Assembly (NCBI GenBank): GCA_030684355.1
Contig: JAUXTN010000152.1
Span: 1 to 39,517 of the forward strand
Reading direction: 5' to 3'
DNA length: 39,517 bases
Source of the DNA: Pseudomonadota bacterium
Lineage (GTDB): Bacteria > Myxococcota_A > UBA796 > SXON01
The notes beneath the pieces are model-generated. The model saw only the letters and a list, made by a program, of their open reading frames with translations. It did not search any database and was not told the DNA's origin. Positions 26,163-36,900 of the stretch are shown here, one piece after another (position 1 is the stretch's first letter; each line of letters begins with the position of its first letter). The position numbers were made by a program, and so were the translations under genes.

Positions 26163-27340
26163 CCCTCGCCTCGCCGTTCATCCTCCCCTGTGGCGCTCGC
26201 CTCCCAAACCGGCTGGCGAAGGCCGCCATGAGCGAGGACCTCGGCGATCGGGATCACGGCGCCTCCGACGCGCTGCTGGCGTTGTACACGCGCTGGTCCG
26301 CGTCCGGCGCGGGGCTCCTCCTCACGGGCAACCTCATGGTGGACAGTCGTCACCTCGGGGAGCCCGGGAACGTGGTGAGCGACACGGAGGCGCACCTCGA
26401 GCGCCTCCAGGGCTGGGCCGCGGCATCCAAGCGAGGCGGCGGCGCGGTGTGGGCCCAGCTCAACCACCCCGGCCGGCAGGCGCCCCGCACGCTCACGCCG
26501 CGACCCGTGGCGCCGTCGAGCGTGGGCCTCTCGATGCTGGGCCTGTTCGCGCGGCCCGAGGCGCTGACCGAGGCCGGCATCCACGAGGTGATCGAGCGCT
26601 TCGCGGACGGCGCGGATCGCGTCCGCCGCGCGGGCTTCGATGGTGTGCAGATCCACGCCGCCCACGGCTACCTCCTCTCCCAATTCCTGTCACCGCGTAC
26701 GAACCAACGCACCGACGCCTGGGGCGGCTCCCTCGAGGCCCGTGCCCGCTTGCTCCTCGACGTGGTGCGGGCCGTGCGCGCGCGCGTCGGGCCCGCGTGG
26801 CCCGTCAGCGTCAAGCTCAACTCCGCCGACTTCCAACGCGGCGGGTTCACCGCCGACGAAGCCGTGCGGGTCGCCACGTGGCTCGGCGAGCTGGGGGTCG
26901 ACCTGCTGGAGCTCTCCGGCGGCAACTACGAGCAGCCGGCGATGATGGGCGACCGCGAGACCACCCGGCAGAGAACCGCCTACTTCATGCAGTACGCCGA
27001 GCAGGTGCGCGCCGCGACGGCCGTGCCGTTGATGGTGACCGGCGGCTTCCGCACGCGCTCGGGGATGGACGCCGCGCTCGCCTCCGGCGCCCTCGACATC
27101 GTCGGCCTCGCCCGCCCGTTCGCCGTCGATCCGAGCTTCGGCCGCCACCTCCTCGACGGCGCGATCGCCGAGATCGACGCCTCGAACCCGAGCAGCGGCT
27201 TCCGCAAGGGGGACGACCTCCTGGCGGTCGCCTGGTACCAGGCGCAATTCATCCGCATGGCCGCCGGCGCCGACCCGGACGTGGGGCTCGGCGCGTGGCG
27301 GACGTTGTTCGGCAAGGCCATCGGCACCTTCTGGCGCTGA
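26159..27340 (+). CDS. Old Yellow Enzyme family NADH:flavin oxidoreductase
   Basis: The 393-residue FMN-dependent TIM-barrel protein shows the OYE signatures QLNHPGRQ, GVQIHAAHGYLLSQFLSP, DAWGGSLEAR and LMVTGGFRT. Family members reduce activated C=C bonds (enals, enones) or act on related substrates. Because its ATG overlaps the stop of the FAAL-ACP-reductase gene, it is very probably co-translated and may act on the aldehyde product or a derived enal. It lacks the C-terminal FeS and FAD domains of dienoyl-CoA reductases, so it is the short type. Confidence 0.92.
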   Translation: MTLASPFILPCGARLPNRLAKAAMSEDLGDRDHGASDALLALYTRWSASGAGLLLTGNLMVDSRHLGEPGNVVSDTEAHLERLQGWAAASKRGGGAVWAQLNHPGRQAPRTLTPRPVAPSSVGLSMLGLFARPEALTEAGIHEVIERFADGADRVRRAGFDGVQIHAAHGYLLSQFLSPRTNQRTDAWGGSLEARARLLLDVVRAVRARVGPAWPVSVKLNSADFQRGGFTADEAVRVATWLGELGVDLLELSGGNYEQPAMMGDRETTRQRTAYFMQYAEQVRAATAVPLMVTGGFRTRSGMDAALASGALDIVGLARPFAVDPSFGRHLLDGAIAEIDASNPSSGFRKGDDLLAVAWYQAQFIRMAAGADPDVGLGAWRTLFGKAIGTFWR

Positions 27341-27393
27341 GCACCTGACCGGAAGCGCCCCGCATCGAGCTTCGCCGACCAAATAACGATAGC

Positions 27394-27416
27394 CAGGCCG
27401 AGCGCGAGCCGGCCTG
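27394..27416. terminator. Bidirectional terminator-like stem between convergent genes
   Basis: CAGGCCG and CGGCCTG are perfect 7-bp arms around a nine-base loop in the 77-bp gap between the OYE gene and the second sulfotransferase gene. AAATAACG lies upstream, and no clear T tract is present. Confidence 0.45.
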
Positions 27417-27417
27417 C

Positions 27418-28671
27418 CTACCCCGCCAGCTCGAACCGCTCCCGATACTCGGCGAACCGCTCCCGAACCTCTTCGGCGGCGAGCGCGAAGTCCTCCAACG
27501 CGTACACGTGGCGCCCGAACCGGTCCCGCTCGCGGTCGAGGCTCGCGCCGGTCACCGCAGCTTCCGCCGCGGGGGTCCACTCCAGGCCGGTCGCCTCGAG
27601 CACGCGCCGCGCCTCGGCCACGGGCGAAGCAATGAGATCGTCGTAGTACACGTCAACGAAGCGCTCCCCGCCCCGCTGTGCGCGGGTCTCCGCCATCCGT
27701 GTCATCATCCGATCCAGCTTGTCGAGGGTGCTCCGGCCGACCTCCGCGGGGTCCACCGAGTCGCTGACGAAGCCGCGCGCGTGCGCGACCATGCTGCATG
27801 TGCTCGCGACGGACACCATCGGGTCACGGTGCACGTGGACGACACAGGCGTCGGGGAACACGGCGAACAGATCGTCCAGGCACTCGAGGTGCTGGGGCGT
27901 CTTGAGCAACCAACGTTGGCCGGCCCGCTGCCAATCGAGGAGGAGGAGGAGCCGCCGCAGCATCTGGTAGGCCGGGGCCTGGGACTGCGCCTCCTGCCAC
28001 CGCGCGTAGGTCGGCACGTGCATCATCACCTCGGGGAGCGAGGAGAGGAGGCTGTGATCGAGGAGGATGATCTCCTCGTCCACCCCGTCGCGCTCGATCG
28101 GGTGACAGGCAAGGAAGTCGGGTGCCAGCCCGGCGATCACCTTGTGGATGGCGCCGGCCCGCACCCGGCGGGTGTCCCACAACGCCGCGCCGCGGCCGCG
28201 CAGCGGGGCGGGGTTGGCACCCTCCCAGGAGAGCATAGAGCGGGTGCGCGGATCGGCGGACAACAGGCGTTGCAGGAAGGTGGTGCCGGTGCGAGGGAGG
28301 CCGGTGATGACGATCGGCGCGACGATCGGGCGCTGCAGGATCTCCGGGTGGTCCTTGAACCAGGCTTCGGCCCGCAGCCGGTTGCGGAGCATCGTGACGA
28401 GGCGCGTGCGGGTGATCACGCGCCCCACGGGATGGAGGCGCGCCTCCGCCTCGGTCGCGTCGATGAGCCGGGCGAGCGGATCGTGGAAGGCGGGATCCCC
28501 GAAGTCGTCGAGGCCCTCGGCGCGCCGGGCGGCGTCGAGCAGGCTCTCCGCGTCGAGGACGGGCCACTTGGATGCCCCCACGCCATGCCACGACGCGTGC
28601 AACGCCCGCACGGTCGGGCCGCGCGCCGGGCGGCTGTAGTCTCGGGACGTGACACGCAAGCGAGTCGCCAT
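27418..28671 (-). CDS. Sulfotransferase family protein, paralogue of 20462-21679
   Basis: The 417-residue protein has the PAPS-binding loop GLPRTGTTFLQ (124-134) and a HVHRDPMVSVAS motif for the 3'-phosphate. Its first 100 residues follow the same LD-SLL-A-GL-DFG pattern as the sulfotransferase at 20462-21679. Both belong to the broad Sulfotransfer_3-like group found near fatty-acid-activating enzymes in mycobacteria and myxobacteria-like genomes. No substrate can be assigned. It is convergent with the OYE gene and divergent from the hydrolase at 28757. The ATG at 28671 is the only sensible start. Confidence 0.88.
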   Translation of the reverse strand: MATRLRVTSRDYSRPARGPTVRALHASWHGVGASKWPVLDAESLLDAARRAEGLDDFGDPAFHDPLARLIDATEAEARLHPVGRVITRTRLVTMLRNRLRAEAWFKDHPEILQRPIVAPIVITGLPRTGTTFLQRLLSADPRTRSMLSWEGANPAPLRGRGAALWDTRRVRAGAIHKVIAGLAPDFLACHPIERDGVDEEIILLDHSLLSSLPEVMMHVPTYARWQEAQSQAPAYQMLRRLLLLLDWQRAGQRWLLKTPQHLECLDDLFAVFPDACVVHVHRDPMVSVASTCSMVAHARGFVSDSVDPAEVGRSTLDKLDRMMTRMAETRAQRGGERFVDVYYDDLIASPVAEARRVLEATGLEWTPAAEAAVTGASLDRERDRFGRHVYALEDFALAAEEVRERFAEYRERFELAG

Positions 28672-28756
28672 GGTCGCGCGTGACTAACCGACCGAAGGCG
28701 CGCCCGCCGCACGCTCGCCGTGCACGGGATAGGGGGACCCCCACCGCGGACTTCGC

Positions 28757-29770
28757 ATGGGCCAGAAGCTCGAGCTCGCCGTCGCGATCCTCAACGGGGC
28801 GGTCGGGGATTACCTCCACCGCACCGAGAACGGGCTCGCCACGGAGATGGCCTGCTTCATGGGCGGTGCCCCGTTGGTCCTCGAGCGCGAGGCCCTCGCG
28901 CTGGCCCTTCCGTCGGCCACCGGCCGGATCGCCGTGCTCGTGCACGGGGTGATGTGCACCGAGGACATCTGGGCGTTCCCGGACGGGCGCGACTATGGCT
29001 CGCTGCTCGCGCGGGACCTTGGTTTCACCCCGCTGTACGTGCGCTACAACTCGGGGCTGGCCATCCCGGACAATGGCGAGGCGCTCGACCGGCTGCTCGC
29101 CGCGGTCGTGGCCGCGTGGCCCGTGCCCATCGAGGAGATCGTGCCCATCGGGTACAGCATGGGCGGGCTCGTCTTGCGTAGCGCGTGTCACGCGGCACGC
29201 ACCCGCGATGTCACCCTAGGAGTGGGAGGAACTGGAGCCGCCCCTCCTCCGGTCGATTGGCTCGCGCACGTGCGGCGCGCCATCTACGTCGGCACCCCCC
29301 ACCTGGGCGCGCCGATGGAGCGGTTGGGGCGCGTGGTCGCGCGGATCCTGCACGCGGTCCCGGACCCGACCACCCGGCTCGTGGCCCAGATCGCGGACCT
29401 CCGCAGCCACGGCGTGAAGGACCTGGGCGACGCCGACTTGCGGCACGCGGACCGGAAGCGGCGCGGCCTGAACGTCGGGTTGCGGGACGCGCGGCATCCC
29501 GTGCCGCTCCTGGCAGAGATCGAGCACTTCCTCGTGGCGGGCGCCCTCTACGCCGAGCCCTGGCTGGCCACGCTGCTCGGGGATTCGATCGTGCCGGTGT
29601 CGAGCGCCACGGCGGGCCCCGGGCTCGCGGCGGACAACGTGCGCCTCCTGCCGGGGCTAAGCCACATGGCGCTCGCCCATCACCCGGACGTGTACAGGAA
29701 CATCCGCATGTGGTGTGGCGGCGCGCCGGAAGACACGATCCCAGAAGAGAAGGAGGCCGGATGGACGTAA
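28757..29770 (+). CDS. Alpha/beta-hydrolase, PGAP1-like lipase/esterase
   Basis: The 337-residue protein has the oxyanion motif LVHG (61-64), the nucleophile elbow GYSMGG (Ser134), a YVGTPHLGAP motif typical of lipases, and a late GDSIVPV/GLSHMALAHH pair that can supply the Asp and His. The N-terminal helix (LNGAVGDYLHRTENGLATEM) is characteristic of a family of intracellular esterase/lipases. No signal peptide is present. A short Gly/Thr/Pro-rich insertion at ~150-165 may be a lid loop. Its last 10 bases overlap the next gene. A lipid ester substrate is inferred, and its proximity to the FAAL/sulfotransferase locus may be functional. Confidence 0.88.
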   Translation: MGQKLELAVAILNGAVGDYLHRTENGLATEMACFMGGAPLVLEREALALALPSATGRIAVLVHGVMCTEDIWAFPDGRDYGSLLARDLGFTPLYVRYNSGLAIPDNGEALDRLLAAVVAAWPVPIEEIVPIGYSMGGLVLRSACHAARTRDVTLGVGGTGAAPPPVDWLAHVRRAIYVGTPHLGAPMERLGRVVARILHAVPDPTTRLVAQIADLRSHGVKDLGDADLRHADRKRRGLNVGLRDARHPVPLLAEIEHFLVAGALYAEPWLATLLGDSIVPVSSATAGPGLAADNVRLLPGLSHMALAHHPDVYRNIRMWCGGAPEDTIPEEKEAGWT

Positions 29771-30099
29771 AGCGTGTGCGTGGGCTGCGCGCCCTGGTCG
29801 AGGACGTCGTGGAGCACGGCACCACCGCCGTGGAACGGGTGCACCTGACCCTGGCGGCACGCCCCTTCGCGGTATTGCAGGCGATCCCGCCGCTCGCGGC
29901 CCCGTCGCGCGACGTGCACGTCGCCTACGAGGCCTGGGTCTCCGGCGTGTACGGCATGGTGCGGGTCGGCAACCGCGTCGTGGGGCGGGTCGCGGAGGCC
30001 GTGATCGACCTGGCGGAGCGCCGCGAGGCGCCTCCCGCCGCCGATCCGGGCGCGCGGACGTTGCCGACACAAATGGATGTGGCGCCCTCCCAACTTTGA
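29761..30099 (+). CDS. Small helical protein partner of the upstream hydrolase
   Basis: The ATG lies 10 bases before the end of the hydrolase gene, so expression is coupled. The 112-residue protein is predicted to be mostly alpha-helical, with an amphipathic segment (VYGMVRVGNRVVGRVAEAVIDLAER, shown as motif GVYGMVRVGNRV) and a disordered Pro-rich tail. No domain is recognised. A structural subunit, chaperone or phasin-like surface protein for the hydrolase is plausible, but this is inference from gene order. Confidence 0.7.
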   Translation: MDVKRVRGLRALVEDVVEHGTTAVERVHLTLAARPFAVLQAIPPLAAPSRDVHVAYEAWVSGVYGMVRVGNRVVGRVAEAVIDLAERREAPPAADPGARTLPTQMDVAPSQL

Positions 30100-30229
30100 T
30101 CTTGACGGGTCGACACCACCCGGCGCCCTGGACGTAGGTGCCACGCCCAAACCCCCGAGAAGTCCAGGGGAAAGGCGCCCGCAAGGCGCGGGGTATCCCC
30201 CGACCCTGTCCGCGTGGTACAGTAGCGGG

Positions 30230-30934
30230 ATGACACTCCTGCTCCTCACTGTCACCCTTGCCCTCGCGCAGGCTCCTGCCTCCCCGGGCCACATGGCCGC
30301 ACCCGCCCCCGGCGGGCCCGGATCCGCCACCACCGCCGCCCCCGCCGCCCCCAACGGGGCCTCCGCGAGCGAAGGTGGGCCCGCTGCCGACAGGCCTGCC
30401 GCGGTGCGAGCCCTCGATCTGCCCCTCGCGGCGCGCGCGCTGCGCCACGAAGGCGTCCCCGAAGCCGACCTCCGCGCCGCGCTCGAGTCGGCGAAGCAAG
30501 CCGGCGTCAGCGCCGCGGACACCACCGTCGTCGTCGAGGATGCCACCCAGGCAGCCAAGGATCACGGCCCGATCGACAACTTTGGCGCGTTCTTGCAGGA
30601 GAAGCTCGCATCTGGCCTGCGTGGGCAGGAGCTGGCGGCCGCCATCAAGGCCGAGCACGCCGCCCGAGGCAAGGGCAAGTCGGGCGAAGCGCACGGCAAG
30701 TCCGGCGAAGCGCACGCCCCTCACGGTGACAACGGTGAGCACGGCGCCTCCGAAGGTCACAAGCCCGACCACGGCGGTGGCGCGCCCGCCCGCGAGGACG
30801 CCGGACATCGAGGGGACCACGGGAAGGCCCCCGCCCGTGACAAGCCGGAATCCGGAGGCATGGGCGCCAGCAAGTCCGAATCCGGCGGCATGGGCGCCAG
30901 CAAGTCCAAGGCCGATGACAAGGAGAAGAAGTAA
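30230..30934 (+). CDS. Exported His/Gly/Lys-rich low-complexity protein
   Basis: The 234-residue product has a short signal sequence ending AQA (residue ~14), then a Pro/Ala-rich spacer and a small helical region (~65-145). The C-terminal tail is hydrophilic and repetitive. It contains two GKSGEAH units, several HGD/GEH/HKPDHGG His-rich motifs that could bind metal, and two ESGGMGASKS units. It is expected to be periplasmic or secreted. No family recognised. The next small lipoprotein gene starts two bases after its stop, so they form one transcript. Confidence 0.75.
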   Translation: MTLLLLTVTLALAQAPASPGHMAAPAPGGPGSATTAAPAAPNGASASEGGPAADRPAAVRALDLPLAARALRHEGVPEADLRAALESAKQAGVSAADTTVVVEDATQAAKDHGPIDNFGAFLQEKLASGLRGQELAAAIKAEHAARGKGKSGEAHGKSGEAHAPHGDNGEHGASEGHKPDHGGGAPAREDAGHRGDHGKAPARDKPESGGMGASKSESGGMGASKSKADDKEKK

Positions 30935-30936
30935 CC

Positions 30937-31209
30937 ATGTCCCTCCTCCTCGTTCTCTTCCTCGCCTGCAGTGGCTCCGAGCCCGTCGCCGTCGCCCCCG
31001 TCGCCCCGGCGGCACCCGTCGCGCCCGCCCTCCCCGCCTCCGTCGCGCGGGCGGTCGAGCTTGGCCGAGCCGTCAAGGCCGATCCCGCCAACGCCGAGGC
31101 CGCCCTGGCCGGCAAGGGTTCGTCCCTGGCCGAGCTCGACGCGCTCATGTTCGAGATCGCCGCGGACCCCGCGCTGAGCGAAGCCTACGCGTCCGAGCTC
31201 GCGCGCTGA
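30937..31209 (+). CDS. Small lipoprotein, unknown function
   Basis: The 90-residue protein begins MSLLLVLFLAC, a short lipobox signal with Cys11. A Pro/Ala/Val linker (~15-35) follows, then a single helical region rich in Ala, Leu and Glu. It starts three bases after the stop of the exported His-rich gene and is probably co-translated. No function is visible. Confidence 0.72.
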   Translation: MSLLLVLFLACSGSEPVAVAPVAPAAPVAPALPASVARAVELGRAVKADPANAEAALAGKGSSLAELDALMFEIAADPALSEAYASELAR

Positions 31210-31224
31210 TCCATCGGTAGGATG

Positions 31225-31255
31225 CGGGCCCGGGGGCGTTCCTCCCGCGGGCCCG
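31225..31255. terminator. Perfect 8-bp stem-loop between operons
   Basis: CGGGCCCG occurs at 31225-31232 and again as its own reverse complement at 31248-31255 around a 15-base loop. It follows the small lipoprotein and precedes the molybdenum hydroxylase operon. It could terminate the upstream transcript or act in the leader of the next. Confidence 0.45.
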
Positions 31256-31332
31256 TCCGCATCGATGTCCGGGCGGCGGGCACGGGTGGCCGTTCCCGCG
31301 CCGGCCCGGATAGGGCGCAAGCGGAGGCAGGA

Positions 31333-31803
31333 ATGCTCGAGCTCGTCGTCAACGGGACCCCCCACGCGATCGACGTGGCCCCCGACACCCCGCTGCTGTG
31401 GGTCGTGCGGGACCACCTGGGGCTGACCGGGACCAAGTTCGCCTGCGGCATGGGCCTCTGCGGCGCCTGCACGATGATTGTCGGCGGGAGCGCGTTGCGC
31501 ACCTGCGTCCTGCCGGCCTCCGCGGCGGTAGGCCAGGCGGTGACGACGATCGAGGGCCTCCCGGCGCACCCGGTGAAGGACGCGTGGATCGCCGAGCAGG
31601 TGCCCCAGTGCGGCTACTGTCAGCCCGGCCAGATCATGGCCACGGTGGCGTTCCTGGAGACCAACCCGAACCCCACCGAGCAGGACATCCGGGAGGGAGT
31701 CACCAACCTCTGCCGGTGCGGCACCTATGACCGCATCCGCAAGGCCATCCTCCGGGCCGCACAGGCCCGCGCGGCGGCCTCCGCCTCGAAGGTGGAGCCG
31801 TGA
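31333..31803 (+). CDS. iorA: [2Fe-2S] subunit of molybdenum hydroxylase (IorA-type)
   Basis: The 156-residue protein has both cluster motifs of the small subunit of xanthine-dehydrogenase-family enzymes: Cys38, 43, 46 and 58 (plant-type 2Fe-2S) and Cys93, 96, 127 and 129 (CGYC...CRC). It passes electrons from the Mo-cofactor subunit to an acceptor. The next gene starts within the stop (GTGA), as expected for an iorAB-like pair. The name follows isoquinoline 1-oxidoreductase; the substrate may be another N-heterocycle or an aldehyde. No FAD subunit is encoded, which fits the two-subunit, cytochrome-linked type. Confidence 0.9.
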   Translation: MLELVVNGTPHAIDVAPDTPLLWVVRDHLGLTGTKFACGMGLCGACTMIVGGSALRTCVLPASAAVGQAVTTIEGLPAHPVKDAWIAEQVPQCGYCQPGQIMATVAFLETNPNPTEQDIREGVTNLCRCGTYDRIRKAILRAAQARAAASASKVEP

Positions 31804-33977
31804 GCCGCCCCCTCGTCCCCACCGGCCCCCTCCTCAACATCAGCCGCCGTGACACCCTCCGCGCGCTCGGCGGCGGGCTCGTCGTCGCGTTCTCGCTCCC
31901 CGGGCTCGCCTCCGCGTTGGAGCCCGTCGACCCCACGGTCGACCTCGGCGTGGCCACCCCCGACGGTGCCCCCGCCCACCTCAACGCCTGGATCCGCATC
32001 GCGCCCAACGGCGTGGTCACCCTGCGCATGCCCGCCGCCGAGATGGGCCAGGGCGTGTACACGTCGCTCCCGATGCTCCTCGCGGAGGCCCTCGACTGCG
32101 ACTGGGCCATGGTGCGCGCCGAGTCCGCGCCCGCCCACCCCGACTACGCGCGCCCGCTCGGCTTCCTCGGCTTGGAGAGCCAGCTCACGGGCGGCTCGTG
32201 GTCCGTCCGCGGCTATTGGACGCCGCTCCTCGAGGCCGGCGCCGCCGCGCGCGCGATGTTGGTCGCCGAGGCCGCCGAGCAGTGGGGGGTCGACCCCGCG
32301 GCGTGCACCACCGTCGCCGGCGAGGTGTGTCATGGCGACAAGCGTGCCACCTACGGTTCGCTCGCGGCGGGCGCCGCCGGTCGCAAGCCGCCCAGGAAGG
32401 TCTCCCTCCCGGACCCCGCCGCCTACACCCTCCTCGGCACCTCTCCGCCGCGGCTCGACCTCCCCCCGAAGGTCGACGGCACCGCTGTCTTCGGCGTGGA
32501 CGTGAAGGTCGAGGGCATGGTCCACGGCACCGTGGTCCCCTGCCCCCACTACGGCGGCAAGGTCGGGAAGGTGGATGACACGGGTGCCCGTGGCATGCCC
32601 GGCGTGCTCGACGTGCTCGTGTTCCCCGGCGAGGTCGTGGTGCTCGCCGAGCATTTCTGGCAGGCGAAGAAGGCCGCGGACGCCGTGAAGATCGAGTGGG
32701 ATCCCGGCGAGGGCAAGGGGTTGGATGACACCGCCGTCGAGGCCGCGCTGGTCGCCGCGATCGCCAAGGGAGGCAGCCGGATCCAGCGCGAGGGCAAGGC
32801 CGTCGCCACCGCCGACAGCACGATGCTGGAGGCCACCTACGACGCCCCGTACCTCGAACACGCCACGATGGAGCCCCTGTCCGCCACGGCGCGGGTCACC
32901 GCCGACCGCGTCGACGTGTGGACCGGCACCCAGGCGCAGCAGATGCTCCGGACCCTCGCGGCCAGGCTCGCGGGCGTCCCGGCGGACCAGGTGTTCGTGC
33001 ACACCACCCTCCTCGGCGGCGGCTTCGGGCGCCGCAGCGAGCTCGACGCGCCGCGCGTGGCCCTCCAGGCGGCGATGGCGATCGACCGGCCGGTGAAGCT
33101 CATCTGGACCCGCGAGGCCACCTTCGCGCGGGGCGCCCTCCGGCCCGCCGCCCGCTGCCAATTCCGGGCCACGCTCGGGGGCGGCACGATCCAACGCCTG
33201 GAGGTCACCCTCGCCGCGCAGAACATCCTCGCGCGGTTCGCGCCCGGCTTCATCGCGAACGGAAAGATGGGCGCGATGGTCGCGGTGGAGGGCCTCGCGG
33301 AGGGGCCGTACCACTTCCCCTCCATCGAGGTGAAGTACGCGGCGGTGGACCTCCCCATCACCGTCGGCTGGTGGCGCTCGGTGCACGGCAGCTTCAACGG
33401 CTTCTTCCGGGAGTGCTTCCTCGACGAGTGCGCCCATGCGTTGGGGCGTGACCCCATCGAGCTCCGCCGCGAGCTCCTACGGGACAACCCCCGTCATCGC
33501 GCGGTCCTCGACCTCGCGGTCGACAAGGCCGGGGTGGTCCCCGCGGGGATGTCCCGCGGCGTCGCCCTCTTCGAGAGCTTCGGCAGCATCGTGGCCGAGG
33601 TGGCGGATGTCACCGTCTCCGACGGCGCCGTGCGGGTCCACCGTGTCGTCGCCGCCGTGGATTGCGGCCGGGTCGTGCACCCCGACACCGTGCGGGCGCA
33701 GGTCATGGGCGGCGCCACGATGGGGCTCTCGACGGCGCTGTACGAGCGCATCACGATGAAGGACGGCGCGGCCCAGGAGCGCAACTTCCACACCTACCCG
33801 CTGCTCGGCCCCGCGGACGCCCCCTCGGTCGACGTGCACATCGTCCCCTCCACCGAGCCGCCGGGCGGCATCGGCGAGCCTGGGTTGCCCCCGCTGCCCG
33901 GCGCGGTGTGCAACGCGGTGTTCGCGGCGACAGGCAAGCGGGTGCGACGGCTGCCGATCGGCGAGCAGTTGGTGTAG
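31800..33977 (+). CDS. iorB: Molybdopterin-binding large subunit, Tat-exported (IorB-type)
   Basis: The 725-residue subunit starts at a GTG overlapping the iorA-like stop and has a Tat signal ([17 protein letters not shown], motif SRRDTL at 15-20), so the complex should be exported folded to the periplasm. Mo-cofactor motifs include [25 protein letters not shown] and the C-terminal [11 protein letters not shown], whose Glu is the expected base in hydroxylation. Length is at the short end for IorB-type subunits. No XdhC-like maturation protein or cytochrome is encoded nearby. A c-type cytochrome acceptor elsewhere is likely. Confidence 0.9.
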   Translation: MSRPLVPTGPLLNISRRDTLRALGGGLVVAFSLPGLASALEPVDPTVDLGVATPDGAPAHLNAWIRIAPNGVVTLRMPAAEMGQGVYTSLPMLLAEALDCDWAMVRAESAPAHPDYARPLGFLGLESQLTGGSWSVRGYWTPLLEAGAAARAMLVAEAAEQWGVDPAACTTVAGEVCHGDKRATYGSLAAGAAGRKPPRKVSLPDPAAYTLLGTSPPRLDLPPKVDGTAVFGVDVKVEGMVHGTVVPCPHYGGKVGKVDDTGARGMPGVLDVLVFPGEVVVLAEHFWQAKKAADAVKIEWDPGEGKGLDDTAVEAALVAAIAKGGSRIQREGKAVATADSTMLEATYDAPYLEHATMEPLSATARVTADRVDVWTGTQAQQMLRTLAARLAGVPADQVFVHTTLLGGGFGRRSELDAPRVALQAAMAIDRPVKLIWTREATFARGALRPAARCQFRATLGGGTIQRLEVTLAAQNILARFAPGFIANGKMGAMVAVEGLAEGPYHFPSIEVKYAAVDLPITVGWWRSVHGSFNGFFRECFLDECAHALGRDPIELRRELLRDNPRHRAVLDLAVDKAGVVPAGMSRGVALFESFGSIVAEVADVTVSDGAVRVHRVVAAVDCGRVVHPDTVRAQVMGGATMGLSTALYERITMKDGAAQERNFHTYPLLGPADAPSVDVHIVPSTEPPGGIGEPGLPPLPGAVCNAVFAATGKRVRRLPIGEQLV

Positions 33978-33995
33978 TCGACGCGAGGGTTGATT

Positions 33996-34025
33996 GGGGC
34001 GGGGCTGCGCGCCCCGCAACGCCCC
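33996..34025. repeat. GC-rich palindrome, copy 3 of a dispersed family
   Basis: GGGGCG and CGCCCC arms enclose GGGC/GCCC with the same GCAA step as the copies at 254-281 and 20335-20365. It lies 18 bases after the IorB stop and could serve as a terminator. The remaining gap to 34114 shows nothing else clear. Confidence 0.6.
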
Positions 34026-34114
34026 CGGGAAGCGTGACATGACACGCGGTACCGGCGCTCACGACAAGCGGGAAAGCCGCGCGCTCCCGCGAGGAAGCGC
34101 CTACCCACTCGTGC

Positions 34115-34663
34115 ATGGACCTCACCAGCCGTCTCGCCCCCCCGGTGTCCGCGCGGGACCACCTCCGTGGTGCCCCCAACGCGCCCATCGAGCTCGTCGA
34201 GTACGGCGACTACGAGTGCCCCCACTCCGCGCGGGCGCGTCTCGTGGTGCAGCGGCTGGAGCGGATCCTGGGCTCCCAGCTCTGCTACGTGTTCCGCAAC
34301 TTCCCGCTGACCCAGGCGCACCCGAACGCGCTATCCGCGGCGTTGTTCGCCGAGGGCGCGGGGTTGCAGGGGAAGTTCTGGCAGATGCATGACCGCTTGT
34401 ACGAGAACCAATCGGCCCTCGAGGAGGACGATCTCGTCGGATACGCCGCCGCGTTGGGCCTCGACCCGATGCGCCTCCAGCGCGATTTCCCCGCCGCACA
34501 CGAGCGCGTACGCGAGGACCACCGCCACGGCGAGCGCAGCGGGGTGAGCGTCACCCCCACCTTCTTCGTGAACGGCCTCCGGTACGACGGGCCCTGGTGG
34601 GACGTGTCCGACTTCGCCGTGGTGCTCGAGGGCATGGCCAACGAGATGGTCGCGCCTGTGTAG
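34115..34663 (+). CDS. DsbA-like thioredoxin-fold protein with CPHS active site
   Basis: The 182-residue protein has the DsbA/Thioredoxin_4 layout: an EYGDYECPHS strand-helix start (active-site Cys35), a helical insertion, and SVTPTFFVNG with the cis-Pro. The usual second Cys of CxxC is Ser38, so it cannot form the normal active-site disulfide. There is no signal peptide, so it appears cytoplasmic. This monothiol type may act in isomerisation, glutathionylation or peroxide chemistry. It is close to the MarR-like gene at 34734, with 70 bp between them, and may be co-transcribed. Confidence 0.88.
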   Translation: MDLTSRLAPPVSARDHLRGAPNAPIELVEYGDYECPHSARARLVVQRLERILGSQLCYVFRNFPLTQAHPNALSAALFAEGAGLQGKFWQMHDRLYENQSALEEDDLVGYAAALGLDPMRLQRDFPAAHERVREDHRHGERSGVSVTPTFFVNGLRYDGPWWDVSDFAVVLEGMANEMVAPV

Positions 34664-34733
34664 CGCGCCGAGCCATTGGTCTCGTTTCGTCGCGCCCCCG
34701 CGCCGGGGCGGCAGGCGGACGCACCTTCCCCGC

Positions 34734-35165
34734 ATGCAGAACGACCTTCGCACCCGTCTTCGCACGATCGAGTCCCGCCTGATGGCCGCGTGGCCCGACT
34801 ATGCCGCCGACCTCGTGAAGCTGCCGTACGCGGCCGACCTCACCGTCCGCGACTTCGCCGCCCTCATGATCCTCGTGCCCGGGGAGCACGCGGGGCGCCC
34901 CGCCATCGAGTCCGCGGTGGGCGATCAGGCCGCCGACATCGCGATCAGCGCCCTCGCCGGCCACGGGCTCGTCAAGGAAGAGCCCAAGGGGATCATCCTG
35001 ACCAGCCGCGGCAAGGAGCTCGTCGAGCGCTTCGTCGACATCCGCGCCTCCGCCGCCGAGCGGATCCTCGACACCCTCCCGGACCAGATGCAAACCCAGG
35101 TCATCCAGGCCTGGGAGGCGCTGGCCGACGCGGTGCAGCGCTCCGAGGCGCTCGAGAAGGTGTAG
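34734..35165 (+). CDS. MarR-like winged-helix regulator
   Basis: The 143-residue protein has a long N-terminal helix, a helix-turn-helix region (~65-80, AADIAISALAGHGLVKEE) and a wing followed by LTSRGKELVERF, as in MarR family repressors. The C-terminal helices could form the dimer interface. It is moderately convincing, since key MarR residues are not all present. Target genes are unknown; the DsbA-like gene upstream is the obvious candidate. Confidence 0.7.
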   Translation: MQNDLRTRLRTIESRLMAAWPDYAADLVKLPYAADLTVRDFAALMILVPGEHAGRPAIESAVGDQAADIAISALAGHGLVKEEPKGIILTSRGKELVERFVDIRASAAERILDTLPDQMQTQVIQAWEALADAVQRSEALEKV

Positions 35166-35231
35166 CGGCGTCGACCCGGCGGACCCCGGCGCCCCGACGC
35201 CCTCGCCAACGATCGTCCCCGCGGCGTCGCC

Positions 35232-36896
<1,665 letters not shown>

Positions 36897-36900
36897 CGGT

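Noticed and set aside
30112..30223. TTGACG and TACAGT as a sigma-70 promoter for the exported His-rich protein
   Set aside because: The two hexamers are about 100 bases apart and neither has a partner at 16-18 bp.
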